A DNA stretch of 33,473 nucleotides from an uncultured Clostridia bacterium (lineage in GTDB: Bacteria; Bacillota; Clostridia; Christensenellales; Borkfalkiaceae). Position numbers and translations under genes: made by a program. Where the stretch lies: NCBI GenBank assembly GCA_947088135.1, contig CAMUFJ010000019.1:1-33473 (forward strand). The letters run 5' to 3'. Below the pieces are notes generated by a model that saw only the letters and a list, made by a program, of their open reading frames with translations, searched no databases and had not been told where the DNA came from. Below are positions 23,092 through 33,240 of this stretch, in pieces (the first letter of the stretch is position 1; the number at the start of each line of letters is the position of its first letter).

Positions 23092-24071
23092 TTATTCGCC
23101 CTCCTCGCCGACAGGCTTCTCGCACACAGAGCTCTCCGCGCTCTTTAAATCGATAGCGTTTATCTTTTTTTGCGCACGAACAAGCATAATAATAGCCAAT
23201 ACGATGATAGAGGCGCAAGCCGCAAATCCGATGATCGATTTCACATTAACCATCTCCGCCACCCCCTCTTCGCCTTCCGCAAACGTGGATATCATGAGCA
23301 CCGTGAGCGACGCAACCGACATACACGCGTCCGCAAAGCTGTAATTACGAAGCGCTTGCGTAAGCGGAGCGCGGAACTTATGCGCCTTTACCAAATTATA
23401 AATTGCCATTGAAAGCTTAAAAAAAGTATATGCGGCGTTGGCAATCGCCAAATTTGCCCGCGCTCGGTAGGTCGCCCTGAAAGCATGAGTTGGGTGACAG
23501 CCGCTACCATGGCAATTTCCAACACGAGCAGGCAAGCCCCGCCCGCGCGGTAAATTTTCCATTCGGTTCGTTCCCTGTTTTCCGCTTCGCTCTTTTTAGC
23601 ACATACCCTTCCCACCGCAATGGTCCCGCCGCGGAGGAGCATGAGGATCGCGTAATAGCCTGCAATCGCACCATACCAAACCGACCCGTATCGCACCGCG
23701 CCCACCGTATTCATGATCGTGAACGCAAGCGTCACCGCAAAGGAAAATAATGCGAAAACCGCCGTTCGAAACCCGTAATTATCCAATAATTTAGCCGTTA
23801 CGCGATTGCGTTTGAGAAGCTCTCTCCACTTACTGCGCATATGGGGCGCGTAAATGACGATCGTATAAACGGTGTACCCTAAAAGCACCGCAGACAGACC
23901 GAACAGCACGTAGGAAAAAATATTCGATACGGAATTTTCACCCACCGTTACGAGCACGATAGACCCTACGACGGCGGCGAGCGTAAGCAAATAGACGAGC
24001 ACGAGCAAAAACCCGTGCGGGCGGTGCAACCAAGCTAAAAATCGATTCTTTTTCTTCACGCACCTCTCCAT
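23092..24071 (-). pseudogene. Multi-spanning membrane protein gene broken by one frameshift
   Basis: Two overlapping frames together read as one membrane protein of about 326 residues. The first frame (24071 to about 23453) gives some six hydrophobic spans and reaches SGRPTERGQI. The second (about 23453 to 23092) continues LAIANAAYTFFKLSMAIYNL and adds two more spans and a charged tail. Adding one A within AAA at 23450-23452 (plus strand) joins them smoothly, so a single-base loss is the simplest explanation, either a real mutation or a sequencing error. The start may be ATG 24071 or the GTG at 24059, which has GGAG six bases upstream. No family name is certain. Integral-membrane proteins of this general look are common in Clostridia. 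Confidence 0.75.
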
Positions 24072-24105
24072 TTACGCTAATATATGACACGACTGCGCCG
24101 ATATT

Positions 24106-24138
24106 CGTAAAAGAGCGCCGCGAAGTACGCAACGCTCT
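24106..24138 (-). terminator. Intrinsic terminator of the giant surface-protein gene
   Basis: An 11-bp stem (24138-24128 with 24122-24112, two G-U pairs) around the loop TACTT, followed on the minus strand by TTTTACG. It lies 26 bases past the stop at 24165. Confidence 0.85.
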
Positions 24139-24164
24139 CTTTCGAATATAAACTTTTTTCCGTA

Positions 24165-27100
24165 TTACAATCGGAATATCCTGCGGGGCTCTTCTTCCGT
24201 GGCAGGAGCCGCGGGAGCCTGCTGTGCAGGTTGAACGGGTTGAACGGGTTGAACGGGCTGCACGTGTTGAACAGGCTGTGCGGGCTGTGCGGCGGCGCCG
24301 CTTACAATGCCTGAAAGCGCGTTCGAAAGTACGTTTGCCGCGTTCTCGCTGAGCTTAATAGAAACCTCCTTGGCAGGAGCCGCAGGCGCTACGGGCTGAG
24401 GCGCAGGCGCGGGAGTTGCCGCCGTTGCCGCACGGATGCGCTGTTCCATTTCCAAATGCGCGATTTTGTCTTCGACCTCGCGCGCACGCTCTTCCGCCAA
24501 ACGGATACGCTCTTCTGCGGAGCTATTTCCCGTTTGTGCGGGAATAGGCTGCACAGGCGGTTGATATGCCGCGCGCATCTGCTGTTCCTGCATCATGTTG
24601 AGCGTACGCTCTTCCGCCAAGCGGGCGCGCTCTTCCGCTCTTGCTTTTTCTTCCGCCATGCGCATCAACTCGTAAGACGCGCCGCCTGCCGCGGGTTGCG
24701 GTGCAGGCAATTGCTGAATAACGGGCTGAGGCGCAGGTTGAGGCGCGGGGGCGGGAGGAGGCAACTGCTGTTGCATCATTGGATTCATCATGGAACCCAT
24801 CATCGGATTCATCATAGGATTCATCATCGGGTTCATCATAGGAGGCATTTGCGGCTGAGGCGGAGGAGGAGGCGGTTGCTGGCGCATTGCCATCATGCGT
24901 TCTTCTCGCTCCATCCGTTTCTCTTCCTTCCGCTCGGCTTCCAAGCGTTCCTGACGTTCCCTCTCTTCCGCAAGCTCGCGTTTCCGCTGTTCTTCGAGCA
25001 GCATCGCTTTTTTCTTTTTCTTCTTCGCCGCCAAAACGATGATGAGAATGAGGAACAACAACGCGAAGACAATGACGAGGATCCACCAATAATTCTTCAA
25101 GAATCCGAGCACGTTGTTCCAAAGCTTCGCCGCGCCCGAAAGCTCTACCTGATATTGATAGCGAGCGTCCTCCACCTCGAAGTTCACCGCATCGTTGCCC
25201 GAAAGCGCGATGCCGTACCAATAGTCGGTACCGATTGCAACGGCTTCGCCGTCACCAAGCGGATCGGTCGCCTCGGCGGATGCAAAGATGAGCATTTGGA
25301 TCTGCAACGCGTCGTTCACGCTCGGATCGAGCTCGGCAGGCAGAGCATAGCCCGTGATCATGCCGTCGTCGCCCTTGCTCCAACGCGCCGCGTCGTTCAC
25401 CGTGAGCAAATACTTGGAAATATGCAAGTCGTAAGTAGCTTCCGTGCGCTCTTCGTTCAAGGACGCAAGCTTTGCGCCGAAGCGCGCCGCAATCGAAGCC
25501 GCGGTGTCGTCAATGAACTCGTAATTGGTAGGATCTTTCAACGCGATCGTCACAACGTAATCGCCCGCATTGCGCAAAGTAGGCCCGCCCGTAAACGTAA
25601 GCTTCATCGTCGCGCCGTCAAAGCCGCTCAAAACGCCCTTTTCGGTGAGCGAAGCCCCGTCGTGATTCTTGCCGTCGAACGTGAAATCGCTCAACGTAGG
25701 CACCGCAAGCTGCTGTTTGTGTACGGTGATCGTCTGCGAAATGACCTTGCTTCCGTTATTCCATTTGAAATATTTGGAGGTAATGCGCAGTTCGATTTCG
25801 TAAGTACCCGCATCCTTCAACGTGGCGGGCATCGTCTTTATGGGGGTGCCGTTCACGCGAACCTCAATGGTCCCCGCCGTGAAATACCCCATCAAGCCGT
25901 CAAAGTTCGAAATATCGACGGTAATGCCCGAACCCGTATAGGTTGCATCCACGCCGGTGTCGTACTTGTCGTCCTTCACGGAAATCGCGGGATCGGTGTC
26001 CGTGATCGGATCGGGATCCTTAGCGGCGGGCGCGGTAAATTTGTGTTCCGTTTCCGAGCCTTCGCTAAACTCGACGTATTCGTCGTTTTTGAGCACGAGG
26101 CGAAGGGTGAATTCCTGCCCCTCGTACTTTTCGTCGTCCCAAGCAAAATCCCAGCTATCCGTACCGCTGACGACGTTCCCGTCCAAATCTACGAACTCGA
26201 CGTCGAAATACGCTCTGTAATTTTCGACCACGTTGCCGTCTGAATCGGTCACGACGGGTTCGTCCAGCATATCGGACGCAGAAGTCCAACTGCCTACGGT
26301 AAGCACCTGTTTTTTGATGCTTGCGTCGATTGTTTTCGCCGTGGTTCCGCCGCTCGCCCACTTGACGTTTGCGGGGTCGATGATCTTGACTTTGACCTGA
26401 TAATCACCCGTGCCCTCTACGTCGTTGTAGTCGAAGCCGTCGGGTACGGGCTCGTAACCGCCCGTAAGAGGATTCTTTTTGGAAACACTTTCAATTTCGT
26501 AATACAAGCCCTCGTCGAAGGGATCGAGCCCGATGAGTTCCAACAAACTCTGGTTCTTCCCGCTGTATTTTTCCTCGCCGTCTTGGGGAGCCGTTTGCTC
26601 TTTGGGAATGATCGACCAAATTTTCGTTCCGTCAAGCCCCGGAGGAAGCATGCTCGTAATATCGACAAAGTTGTCGCCGTCCAAATCTTCGGGCATCGTG
26701 AAAGTAGTGCTATGCCCGTTGGAAACTCCGCTCTCGGGTGCGGTATACGTAATTTTCGTTTTGCCGTCCTCATCGAGGATACCGAGTTTTTCGAAAATGT
26801 CGAGCACTTCTTCAAGCGTGGTATCCGCAGGAACTTTACCCGCATTGATTAACTTATCGAGCTTTTCCTGCGTATTGGGGATACCCGTAAGAATGAGCTG
26901 AATGCCCTTTGCCTTGGGTTTCCCCGTAGCGGGGTCGATAATGGGTTTGCCGTTCGCGTCTACTTCGACCTCGTAAGGGATAGCGCCCGTGTACTCTTTT
27001 TCTTCCGTCTTGGGCGTACCGTCCTCGTCGAGAACGATATTCCCTTTCTCGTCGCGCACATAGTCGATATATCCCCACTTCACGTCGGAAAGGAGATCGC

Positions 27101-30100
27101 TCAAATCACGCTTGGTAATTTCAAAGAGGGAAATACTGCTCGACAGCGCAAAATCGTTTTCATACTCGCCCGCGTCGTCTTTGAACGCAACCGCGATGAC
27201 GTACTTGCCGACCGCCGTAGGGTTATAGTAGTTCGGCGCGGTTTCGTCGTCCCCCCAAACGCCGAGGAAATTCTCTTCCTTGATGTTCTTGGAAAGATCG
27301 TCGTCGCCGACTTCGGTGTACTTATAAACGCGCACCTCGTACTTACCCATGTCTTCCATGTCGGGCGATTCGCTCGTCGCACTGACAACGAGCTGCGGCT
27401 TGCCGTTGTAACTGCCGTCGCCGTCGTCCACGACGCCGACCTCGATTTCGACAATGGTTTTCCCTTCACCGGGAGTGAATTCCTGAACGGACTCTTCAAT
27501 TTCCGCACCCACGGTATTCACAAGCGTATAGTTCGACGCGCGCTTTTCGGTGATCTTCATTTCGGCATAGTAAGTAACGGGATTCTTAGGGTCTACTTTA
27601 ATGTCTTTCACTTCTACGTAGACTTTCGCGTCGCCGTTCTCGCTATCCTTATAATAATACTTAATGTCTACGTTGGAGGCGTTGCTTGCGTCCTTGATGG
27701 TAGGCAGGAAGTAAGGCACGTTGGAGGAAGAGGTCTGCTTGTCGAGCTTCCACTCCGCTTTAATTTTCTTTTTGCAGATTTCCCAATCGCCCTTTGTGAA
27801 GATCTCGGGTACTTCGTCACCTTCGAGCGCAGGCATTTCAAACCGTTCGTCCCCGCTCACGGAGAGCACTTTTGCGGTGTACTTGCCAACGCTCGCCTTG
27901 GAATAGTCGCCCGTATAGCCGTCGATCGTAAGTCCCTTGGGAAGAGCAATCAAACGGATAATATGGTTGCTTCCCTTATATTCGAGCGGCGCGGTGTAGG
28001 CAATTTCTTTCCCGGAAGTGTTGAGATACCCCCACTTCACGTTAGAAAGATCGAATTCGCCTTTTTTGACTTCGATTTCGAGGGTCGCTTCGCCCGTCTT
28101 GCTCTTCGTGTCTACGCCGTTAACCGAGATCGTAAAGCTATGCTCCGTATCGCCGTCGGCAATTTTCAAAGCCGCGGTGATACGGTATTTCCCAAGCTCG
28201 GAAATGCCGTCCGCCGTCGCCTGCCATTCGCTGTCCTCGTCGCTCCACTTTTCAAGCTTATACCCGTTCGTGAAACCCGTGCGAGATGCGTCCGTATCCA
28301 ATAAGATATACGCATAACCGTCTAAGCCCACAGCGCCCATTTTCAAGTTAAAGGTATAGGTGAGCCCGCTCACGTCGGTATTGGTAACGTCGGGGAACTT
28401 ATACGCGAATTTCAGTTCGCTCGTTTTTGTCCAATTCGTTTTCGTTGCGCCCGCTTTGTCGGAAATAAACTCCCATGCAAGCGCGCTTGTATTAACGGAA
28501 GCCGAATCCACCGTAAAGCTTACGCGGTCGGGATCCTTTCTCGTCGAATCGAACGCATAATTCTTGCTCACGTCGTCGGAACCGATTTCGAGAATGAGCA
28601 CATACCCGCCCGAAGTCTGGAAACGCGTATCCGTCGCGGTAATGGAAAGCGTATTGTCCACAACGCCCGAACACGCCGATTTATCGTCGTCCGCTTCGGT
28701 AGATTTGCGCCAATAAAGTCTGACTTGCACTTCGTCGGGCGTGCCGTCGTTGTCGCTGTCGTATGCCGCCCCGCCGTTCGCAGAGAATTTCAACGTATAC
28801 TTGATATCCACCGCCGTGCCCGCGTCCCACTTCCAAGGATTCGCGTTTTCGGAATTCGTCCATTCCGCAAAGACGGGCGCGCCGTTTACGATGATTTTCA
28901 CCTCGCGCTCCGCAGACGCGTTTGTCGCCGCGTCGCTCCATTTGTAGTTTTTGGTGTTGGATACCTTAAATTTCAGCTTATACTCGCCCGCGTTCTTCAC
29001 GCGCACAGCCTTCGTTTCTTTGCTGAACGTAAGTTTTTCACCCGCAGAAGCGTTCGGATCCGTTCCGCCGTTCGGCGCGGTGTCCTCTACGTAACCGTTT
29101 GCCGTATCGGGCACGAACGTCATGCTGTCTTTGTTGAACGTAGAGACAACGATTGCCTGTACGGTATTATTATAAGTATAGGTACCCGTAGGCGCAGTGG
29201 GAGCCGTTATTTCCTGCGGCGTGATTTTAAAGTTGAGCGCGGAAGAATAACCGTTCCCCGAGTCGGGCGTGAGCGAATAGTTGCTCGCCGTCGCCTTGTC
29301 TATCATGGTGGCGGTATAGTCGCCCCCTTCCTCGGGCGCGGTAAGGCTTCCCAAGCCTGCGGGTGCGGGCGGGTTCGCGTCGGTAAGGCTCTCGTCGGGA
29401 TAGGTAACGCCGTCCCCCGCCGCCGCTCCGTGCTTGTTGCCCGAATCGGTGCCTTTGTAGTAAATTTTAATATCCGGCCCGTTACCCGCCGTCACGTCGC
29501 TGTCCCAAGTCGCGGGTTTCGAAACGCTCGTGTCCCATTCCCATTCGTATTGAACGGACACCGTAACCTTACTGCCCTTTTTGTAAACCTGTTCGAGATT
29601 TCCGTTTGTGGCTTGCAAGATCTGCTCTTTGCCGTTCCCGTCCACGTACTTGATGACAAGACGGTATTTGATGCCGTTCTGCCCAATCGAGAACGTCCAT
29701 TTATACACCTTATCGTTGTGGTTCGTACTGCTCACAAGCGTATAAACCGTGTAGCTTCCCGCCGTCGTTTTGCTAACGGAAGAGCTTGCCGAAACCCATG
29801 CCATAGCCGTTGCCCAATCTTCCTTGTTCGAATCGTTCAATTCCGTAGGAACGGTGTCCGACGCGCCGTATACCAAGTATTTCATGGTAATGCCCGCTTT
29901 CGTCAGATCCTGATATCCCTGCAACGTAAGCGTATCGGTGGGCAGAACAATCGTCTTCGCCGTACCGTCGTTCGTCGTTTCGTTGTACTTGGGCGTGGAA
30001 GCGGAAGCCTTCAAACTATCCGAAAAATCCGCTTTTATAACTTTGAAAGCCGCGTCCCCTTCGATCCCGCTCGAATTATGAATGGTAAATTTGTAGTTCG

Positions 30101-33100
30101 GGTTCGTCCCTTTCAGTTTGTAGGCGTAACTGCCTACTTTGAAATATTTGTCGTTGTCCCCGCTCTCCCACGCGGAAGAAGTGTATACGATTTCGAACTC
30201 GAAGGGCAAAACGTTGTTTGCAACGTTAAAGTCCCGCGAAACGATTTGGTGCTTCGCATCCGTTGTGGAATTTATGGGGTTGGAACCCGTGCTGTCGAAA
30301 TAGCGCCACCCGCCCAAATACAGCGGATCGCCCGTCGGCGTTCCGTCTACCGTGCGGTTATTGCCGTCCTTGTCTTTTGCCTGCGTATTGTTGAACGATT
30401 GGTTGATGACCTTGTTCGAAGCTTCGTTTATCTTTTTGATTTCGCTTTCTTTGATATCCCCGCCGTAAACAACTTCGTCGTCGTTGAGAATGATATTGAC
30501 CTCGCGCGGCGTGATCGTGAGCTTTCCGACGTTATTAAACGTAACGTTAAAATCGGGATGCGCCGAAGCATTCCACGCTCCGCGCAGCGTATAACTGCGG
30601 TTCGCGTCCGTCCCGTACGTTTTCTCGACCTTTATGCCAAGACTTTCGGCGGTCACGCCGTTCGGCAAGCCCGTAACGGTATAAACGCCGTTTGCGGGAT
30701 CGTTGAGCCAAGCGTCCAGCTCCGCCTTATTCAACCCGTAAGGGATTGTTTTGTCGTGGATCGTGACTTGCACGTCCGCAGGCAAAATTTCCACGTTTAA
30801 GATAGGGTTGAGCATAAACGCGTCGCAAATATTACCCGAATTGAGCACAAAGGTATATTTGCCGACCGCGCTTACACCGGTACCGTTATTCCCGCCCGGA
30901 AACGGATTGTTCTTGTTTGTGTAGGGCGCCATGCTCCCTTGGAAATGGTGTGTGCTATTCGGATAATTTGAAGACGTCCCGAACGTAGCTACGTCTGGGC
31001 CAACCAGATTCGCTTCGTTAGTGGAAACACACATTGGCGAACCGTTCCTTTGCGTCCAAGTGAGGTGTACGTTTTTAAGCGTAGTACCGTAAGGCAGCTT
31101 CACAACGGGTGCGCTTCCGTCTGCGTTATTCGTAACAGGTATATCCGATTGTACATTGCCGTCCGCGTCTCTTATACTATACGACCATCGCCCCAAAATC
31201 TTATTTTGCGCGACTGTGCCCGGTACGTTTGCGGTATTACGATCCTCCCATCGGGTGATACCGATTTCGAACACTCCGGTGGAAGGGTCGGTGTTGGCAG
31301 AACCCGTCCCGTATGCCCCCGTACCGTAGATAACAAGCGAGGACATCTCGTCCGAGAAAAAGTTCGTCTGCATAGAAGGGACGCTCTTCGCATTCGCAAT
31401 ATATCCTCTGGTCAATGCTTTACCTGCCGTAGCGTAACTTCCGCCCGCGGTAGGCAAATCCGACGGAGAATCGCCCCTGCGTCTGCTCCCCTGCTTCAAA
31501 TAACCTAAATCATAAGAGTGCGATCCGCCCACGTAGTCGCCTCTCATGGAAGAAATGCCGATATGCGCCGATCTGCCCCCTTTCTGCAAGGGCCCTTGGA
31601 TAATGAACTGCACGACGCCGACCATAATGGAAAAGTTACCGTTTTGGTTGCCGTCGCACACAAACGGACCGTCCAAATAAATACATTTTAATTCCGTAGA
31701 GCCGTTAAAATACCAGCTGGCTTCCGTACCTTCCGCCACACCCGAGGTTCCCGGAACGGGCGTAGTGCCTGCAAGCCTGTTGTCCGTTACCGTACCTCCG
31801 CTGAATTTGATTTTCGTATTAGGGCTCTGGGTATTCAAATAAATACCGCCGCCGCGCGCATTAGCGCGGCTTGTAGTCTTAGTAGCGTCCGTCAGATTTC
31901 TCGCCACAAGCCCGCCCGACATATGGAACGTTTGGTTAAACATACCGCGTACGATAATGCCGCCGCCACCGTAGCCGTGCGAAACGTTATCTACTACTTC
32001 GCCGCCTGTTAAATTGAAGTCGGTTTTTTCACCTACTGAAATTCCTCCGCCGTTATGATAACTTTCGTTGTGCGAAATCACGCCGCCGTTGATATTGATC
32101 GTTTTAACCTTGCCGGATAAGTCATCGCCGTAAATACCGCCGCCCTGTCCGTTGCCGTCGCCGCTGCCGGTTACTGCGTTGGCAACGTTGCCCTCGCCGG
32201 AGCCGCCGATGATACCGCCGTTCATGTTGAACGTACCGCTGCCGATTGAAACGCCGCCGCCCCATTCGGCTACGTTTTTGCTGATTTTACCGCCGTTCAT
32301 CGTGAACAACGTTCCTACGAAAGACACGCCGCCGCCCGAATTCCCGCCCGGATTCGTCTGACCCTGCTGATTCTCGGAAATTGCGCCTCCGTTCATCGTG
32401 AACGTAGTACCGTTGTGAAACGTAAAGCCTCCGCCTGGCGCAGACACCGTTTTGTTTTTGCAGATCGTACCGCCTTCCAAAGTAACGCTGCCCGATTTAC
32501 AATAGATTCCTCCGCCCGCGCGCGTATGGAAACCGCCCGTAATTTGCCCCGCGTTATTGCCCGAGGAGTCGGTGATCGTTAAATTACCTTCCGTCAAAAT
32601 AACACAGCCGCCGTCTGCCGCGGCGGTCAGATTTCTGTTTAATTTATGACCGTTCAAATCGAGCGTGATATTATAACCGCTCGGAATATGCAGCATACCG
32701 TCAATGCCGAGGGGCGATTGGGAAGTAGCATCCCCCACCATGATAACGCCGCTGAACGGTCCGTTCGAGGATGCGGAAGGCGTGCCGTCCGACCCGAATT
32801 TATTCACTCCGCCGATTGCATTCGCCGTCCAATCCTCATCGAGCATAACGAGAATCTTCTTGCCGTTATTGGCTGCGCCAACGGCTTCTTTCCAAAGATC
32901 TTGTTTTTCCTTATCCGTACCTTTAATGCGGTACGTTTTATCGTAATCTTCCCAATCGGTCGAGCCCGCGAGAGAAGAACCGCCGCTTCCCGAACCGTTA
33001 ATAGAGGGATCGAATAAATCACCCCCCCCCATATTTTTGTTTGCAATGCCTAAGCCCACGCCCAAGCCGATCCCTACCACCATCAGCAGAGATAAAATCG

Positions 33101-33206
33101 AGATCAAAATGCGGCGTCCCTTGCTTACCCTTCGGACGGAAGCCGTAGCCGAAGACGGCGTGTGCGGCGCTTTACTCTCCATATGATTTCTTTCGGTCTT
33201 TTTCAT
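24165..33206 (-). CDS. Giant surface protein: beta-helix, MBG/Ig-like modules, cytoplasmic Pro/Met-rich tail (3013 aa)
   Basis: Likely adhesin or surface-layer protein. Residues 1-31 are basic, and 32-54 form a signal anchor or signal peptide. About 160-490 is a right-handed beta-helix with repeats such as GGGIY and MNGGxIxxN. About 800-1000 holds MBG/YDG-like modules (LTITPREV, IPYGLNKAEL). About 1300-2690 is a string of Ig-like modules, two opening with DVKWGY or NVKWGY. A second span lies at about 2703-2726, followed by a run of six Lys, which predicts an inside tail. The tail has a charged helix (about 2730-2775), poly-Pro, MNPM repeats, Ala/Glu-rich coils and VQP repeats. No LPXTG sorting signal was seen. 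The start is ATG 33206 with AGGAGG six bases upstream. It forms a single-gene transcript. Confidence 0.9.
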   Translation of the reverse strand: MKKTERNHMESKAPHTPSSATASVRRVSKGRRILISILSLLMVVGIGLGVGLGIANKNMGGGDLFDPSINGSGSGGSSLAGSTDWEDYDKTYRIKGTDKEKQDLWKEAVGAANNGKKILVMLDEDWTANAIGGVNKFGSDGTPSASSNGPFSGVIMVGDATSQSPLGIDGMLHIPSGYNITLDLNGHKLNRNLTAAADGGCVILTEGNLTITDSSGNNAGQITGGFHTRAGGGIYCKSGSVTLEGGTICKNKTVSAPGGGFTFHNGTTFTMNGGAISENQQGQTNPGGNSGGGVSFVGTLFTMNGGKISKNVAEWGGGVSIGSGTFNMNGGIIGGSGEGNVANAVTGSGDGNGQGGGIYGDDLSGKVKTININGGVISHNESYHNGGGISVGEKTDFNLTGGEVVDNVSHGYGGGGIIVRGMFNQTFHMSGGLVARNLTDATKTTSRANARGGGIYLNTQSPNTKIKFSGGTVTDNRLAGTTPVPGTSGVAEGTEASWYFNGSTELKCIYLDGPFVCDGNQNGNFSIMVGVVQFIIQGPLQKGGRSAHIGISSMRGDYVGGSHSYDLGYLKQGSRRRGDSPSDLPTAGGSYATAGKALTRGYIANAKSVPSMQTNFFSDEMSSLVIYGTGAYGTGSANTDPSTGVFEIGITRWEDRNTANVPGTVAQNKILGRWSYSIRDADGNVQSDIPVTNNADGSAPVVKLPYGTTLKNVHLTWTQRNGSPMCVSTNEANLVGPDVATFGTSSNYPNSTHHFQGSMAPYTNKNNPFPGGNNGTGVSAVGKYTFVLNSGNICDAFMLNPILNVEILPADVQVTIHDKTIPYGLNKAELDAWLNDPANGVYTVTGLPNGVTAESLGIKVEKTYGTDANRSYTLRGAWNASAHPDFNVTFNNVGKLTITPREVNIILNDDEVVYGGDIKESEIKKINEASNKVINQSFNNTQAKDKDGNNRTVDGTPTGDPLYLGGWRYFDSTGSNPINSTTDAKHQIVSRDFNVANNVLPFEFEIVYTSSAWESGDNDKYFKVGSYAYKLKGTNPNYKFTIHNSSGIEGDAAFKVIKADFSDSLKASASTPKYNETTNDGTAKTIVLPTDTLTLQGYQDLTKAGITMKYLVYGASDTVPTELNDSNKEDWATAMAWVSASSSVSKTTAGSYTVYTLVSSTNHNDKVYKWTFSIGQNGIKYRLVIKYVDGNGKEQILQATNGNLEQVYKKGSKVTVSVQYEWEWDTSVSKPATWDSDVTAGNGPDIKIYYKGTDSGNKHGAAAGDGVTYPDESLTDANPPAPAGLGSLTAPEEGGDYTATMIDKATASNYSLTPDSGNGYSSALNFKITPQEITAPTAPTGTYTYNNTVQAIVVSTFNKDSMTFVPDTANGYVEDTAPNGGTDPNASAGEKLTFSKETKAVRVKNAGEYKLKFKVSNTKNYKWSDAATNASAEREVKIIVNGAPVFAEWTNSENANPWKWDAGTAVDIKYTLKFSANGGAAYDSDNDGTPDEVQVRLYWRKSTEADDDKSACSGVVDNTLSITATDTRFQTSGGYVLILEIGSDDVSKNYAFDSTRKDPDRVSFTVDSASVNTSALAWEFISDKAGATKTNWTKTSELKFAYKFPDVTNTDVSGLTYTFNLKMGAVGLDGYAYILLDTDASRTGFTNGYKLEKWSDEDSEWQATADGISELGKYRITAALKIADGDTEHSFTISVNGVDTKSKTGEATLEIEVKKGEFDLSNVKWGYLNTSGKEIAYTAPLEYKGSNHIIRLIALPKGLTIDGYTGDYSKASVGKYTAKVLSVSGDERFEMPALEGDEVPEIFTKGDWEICKKKIKAEWKLDKQTSSSNVPYFLPTIKDASNASNVDIKYYYKDSENGDAKVYVEVKDIKVDPKNPVTYYAEMKITEKRASNYTLVNTVGAEIEESVQEFTPGEGKTIVEIEVGVVDDGDGSYNGKPQLVVSATSESPDMEDMGKYEVRVYKYTEVGDDDLSKNIKEENFLGVWGDDETAPNYYNPTAVGKYVIAVAFKDDAGEYENDFALSSSISLFEITKRDLSDLLSDVKWGYIDYVRDEKGNIVLDEDGTPKTEEKEYTGAIPYEVEVDANGKPIIDPATGKPKAKGIQLILTGIPNTQEKLDKLINAGKVPADTTLEEVLDIFEKLGILDEDGKTKITYTAPESGVSNGHSTTFTMPEDLDGDNFVDITSMLPPGLDGTKIWSIIPKEQTAPQDGEEKYSGKNQSLLELIGLDPFDEGLYYEIESVSKKNPLTGGYEPVPDGFDYNDVEGTGDYQVKVKIIDPANVKWASGGTTAKTIDASIKKQVLTVGSWTSASDMLDEPVVTDSDGNVVENYRAYFDVEFVDLDGNVVSGTDSWDFAWDDEKYEGQEFTLRLVLKNDEYVEFSEGSETEHKFTAPAAKDPDPITDTDPAISVKDDKYDTGVDATYTGSGITVDISNFDGLMGYFTAGTIEVRVNGTPIKTMPATLKDAGTYEIELRITSKYFKWNNGSKVISQTITVHKQQLAVPTLSDFTFDGKNHDGASLTEKGVLSGFDGATMKLTFTGGPTLRNAGDYVVTIALKDPTNYEFIDDTAASIAARFGAKLASLNEERTEATYDLHISKYLLTVNDAARWSKGDDGMITGYALPAELDPSVNDALQIQMLIFASAEATDPLGDGEAVAIGTDYWYGIALSGNDAVNFEVEDARYQYQVELSGAAKLWNNVLGFLKNYWWILVIVFALLFLILIIVLAAKKKKKKAMLLEEQRKRELAEERERQERLEAERKEEKRMEREERMMAMRQQPPPPPPQPQMPPMMNPMMNPMMNPMMGSMMNPMMQQQLPPPAPAPQPAPQPVIQQLPAPQPAAGGASYELMRMAEEKARAEERARLAEERTLNMMQEQQMRAAYQPPVQPIPAQTGNSSAEERIRLAEERAREVEDKIAHLEMEQRIRAATAATPAPAPQPVAPAAPAKEVSIKLSENAANVLSNALSGIVSGAAAQPAQPVQHVQPVQPVQPVQPAQQAPAAPATEEEPRRIFRL
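24231..24290 (-). repeat. Nine-base tandem repeat coding for Val-Gln-Pro units
   Basis: The near-exact unit TTGAACGGG (plus strand) repeats three times, then continues degenerately. In the protein it gives VQPVQPVQPVQPAQ near residues 2972-2992. In-frame gain or loss of units would change tail length without a frameshift. Confidence 0.85.
24773..24843 (-). repeat. Twelve-base tandem repeat coding for Met-Asn-Pro-Met units
   Basis: The 12-base unit with core ATTCATCAT (plus strand) occurs about five times with small changes and encodes MNPM repeats near residues 2788-2811 of the giant protein, between a poly-Pro stretch and a Gln/Pro-rich segment. Confidence 0.85.
33022..33030 (-). repeat. 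Run of nine G near the 5' end of the giant gene
   Basis: Homopolymer G9 on the coding strand spans codons 59-62 (Met-Gly-Gly-Gly), just after the N-terminal membrane segment. One extra G would bring TGA directly after the tract. One fewer G would lead to a stop about 75 codons later (32804). Slipped-strand errors at such tracts switch surface proteins on and off in other bacteria. Confidence 0.8.
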
Positions 33207-33240
33207 AAAAAACCTCCTGTTTTAACTGTTGTTAATATCT

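Noticed and set aside
24456..26243. 595-codon plus-strand open frame opposite the giant gene
   Set aside because: Arg/His/Leu-rich composition typical of an antisense shadow, no ribosome site, and it lies entirely inside a convincing gene on the other strand.
28725..30800. 691-codon plus-strand open frame
   Set aside because: Also an antisense shadow: Arg/Val-rich with no domain or start signal, opposite repeated Ig-like coding sequence.
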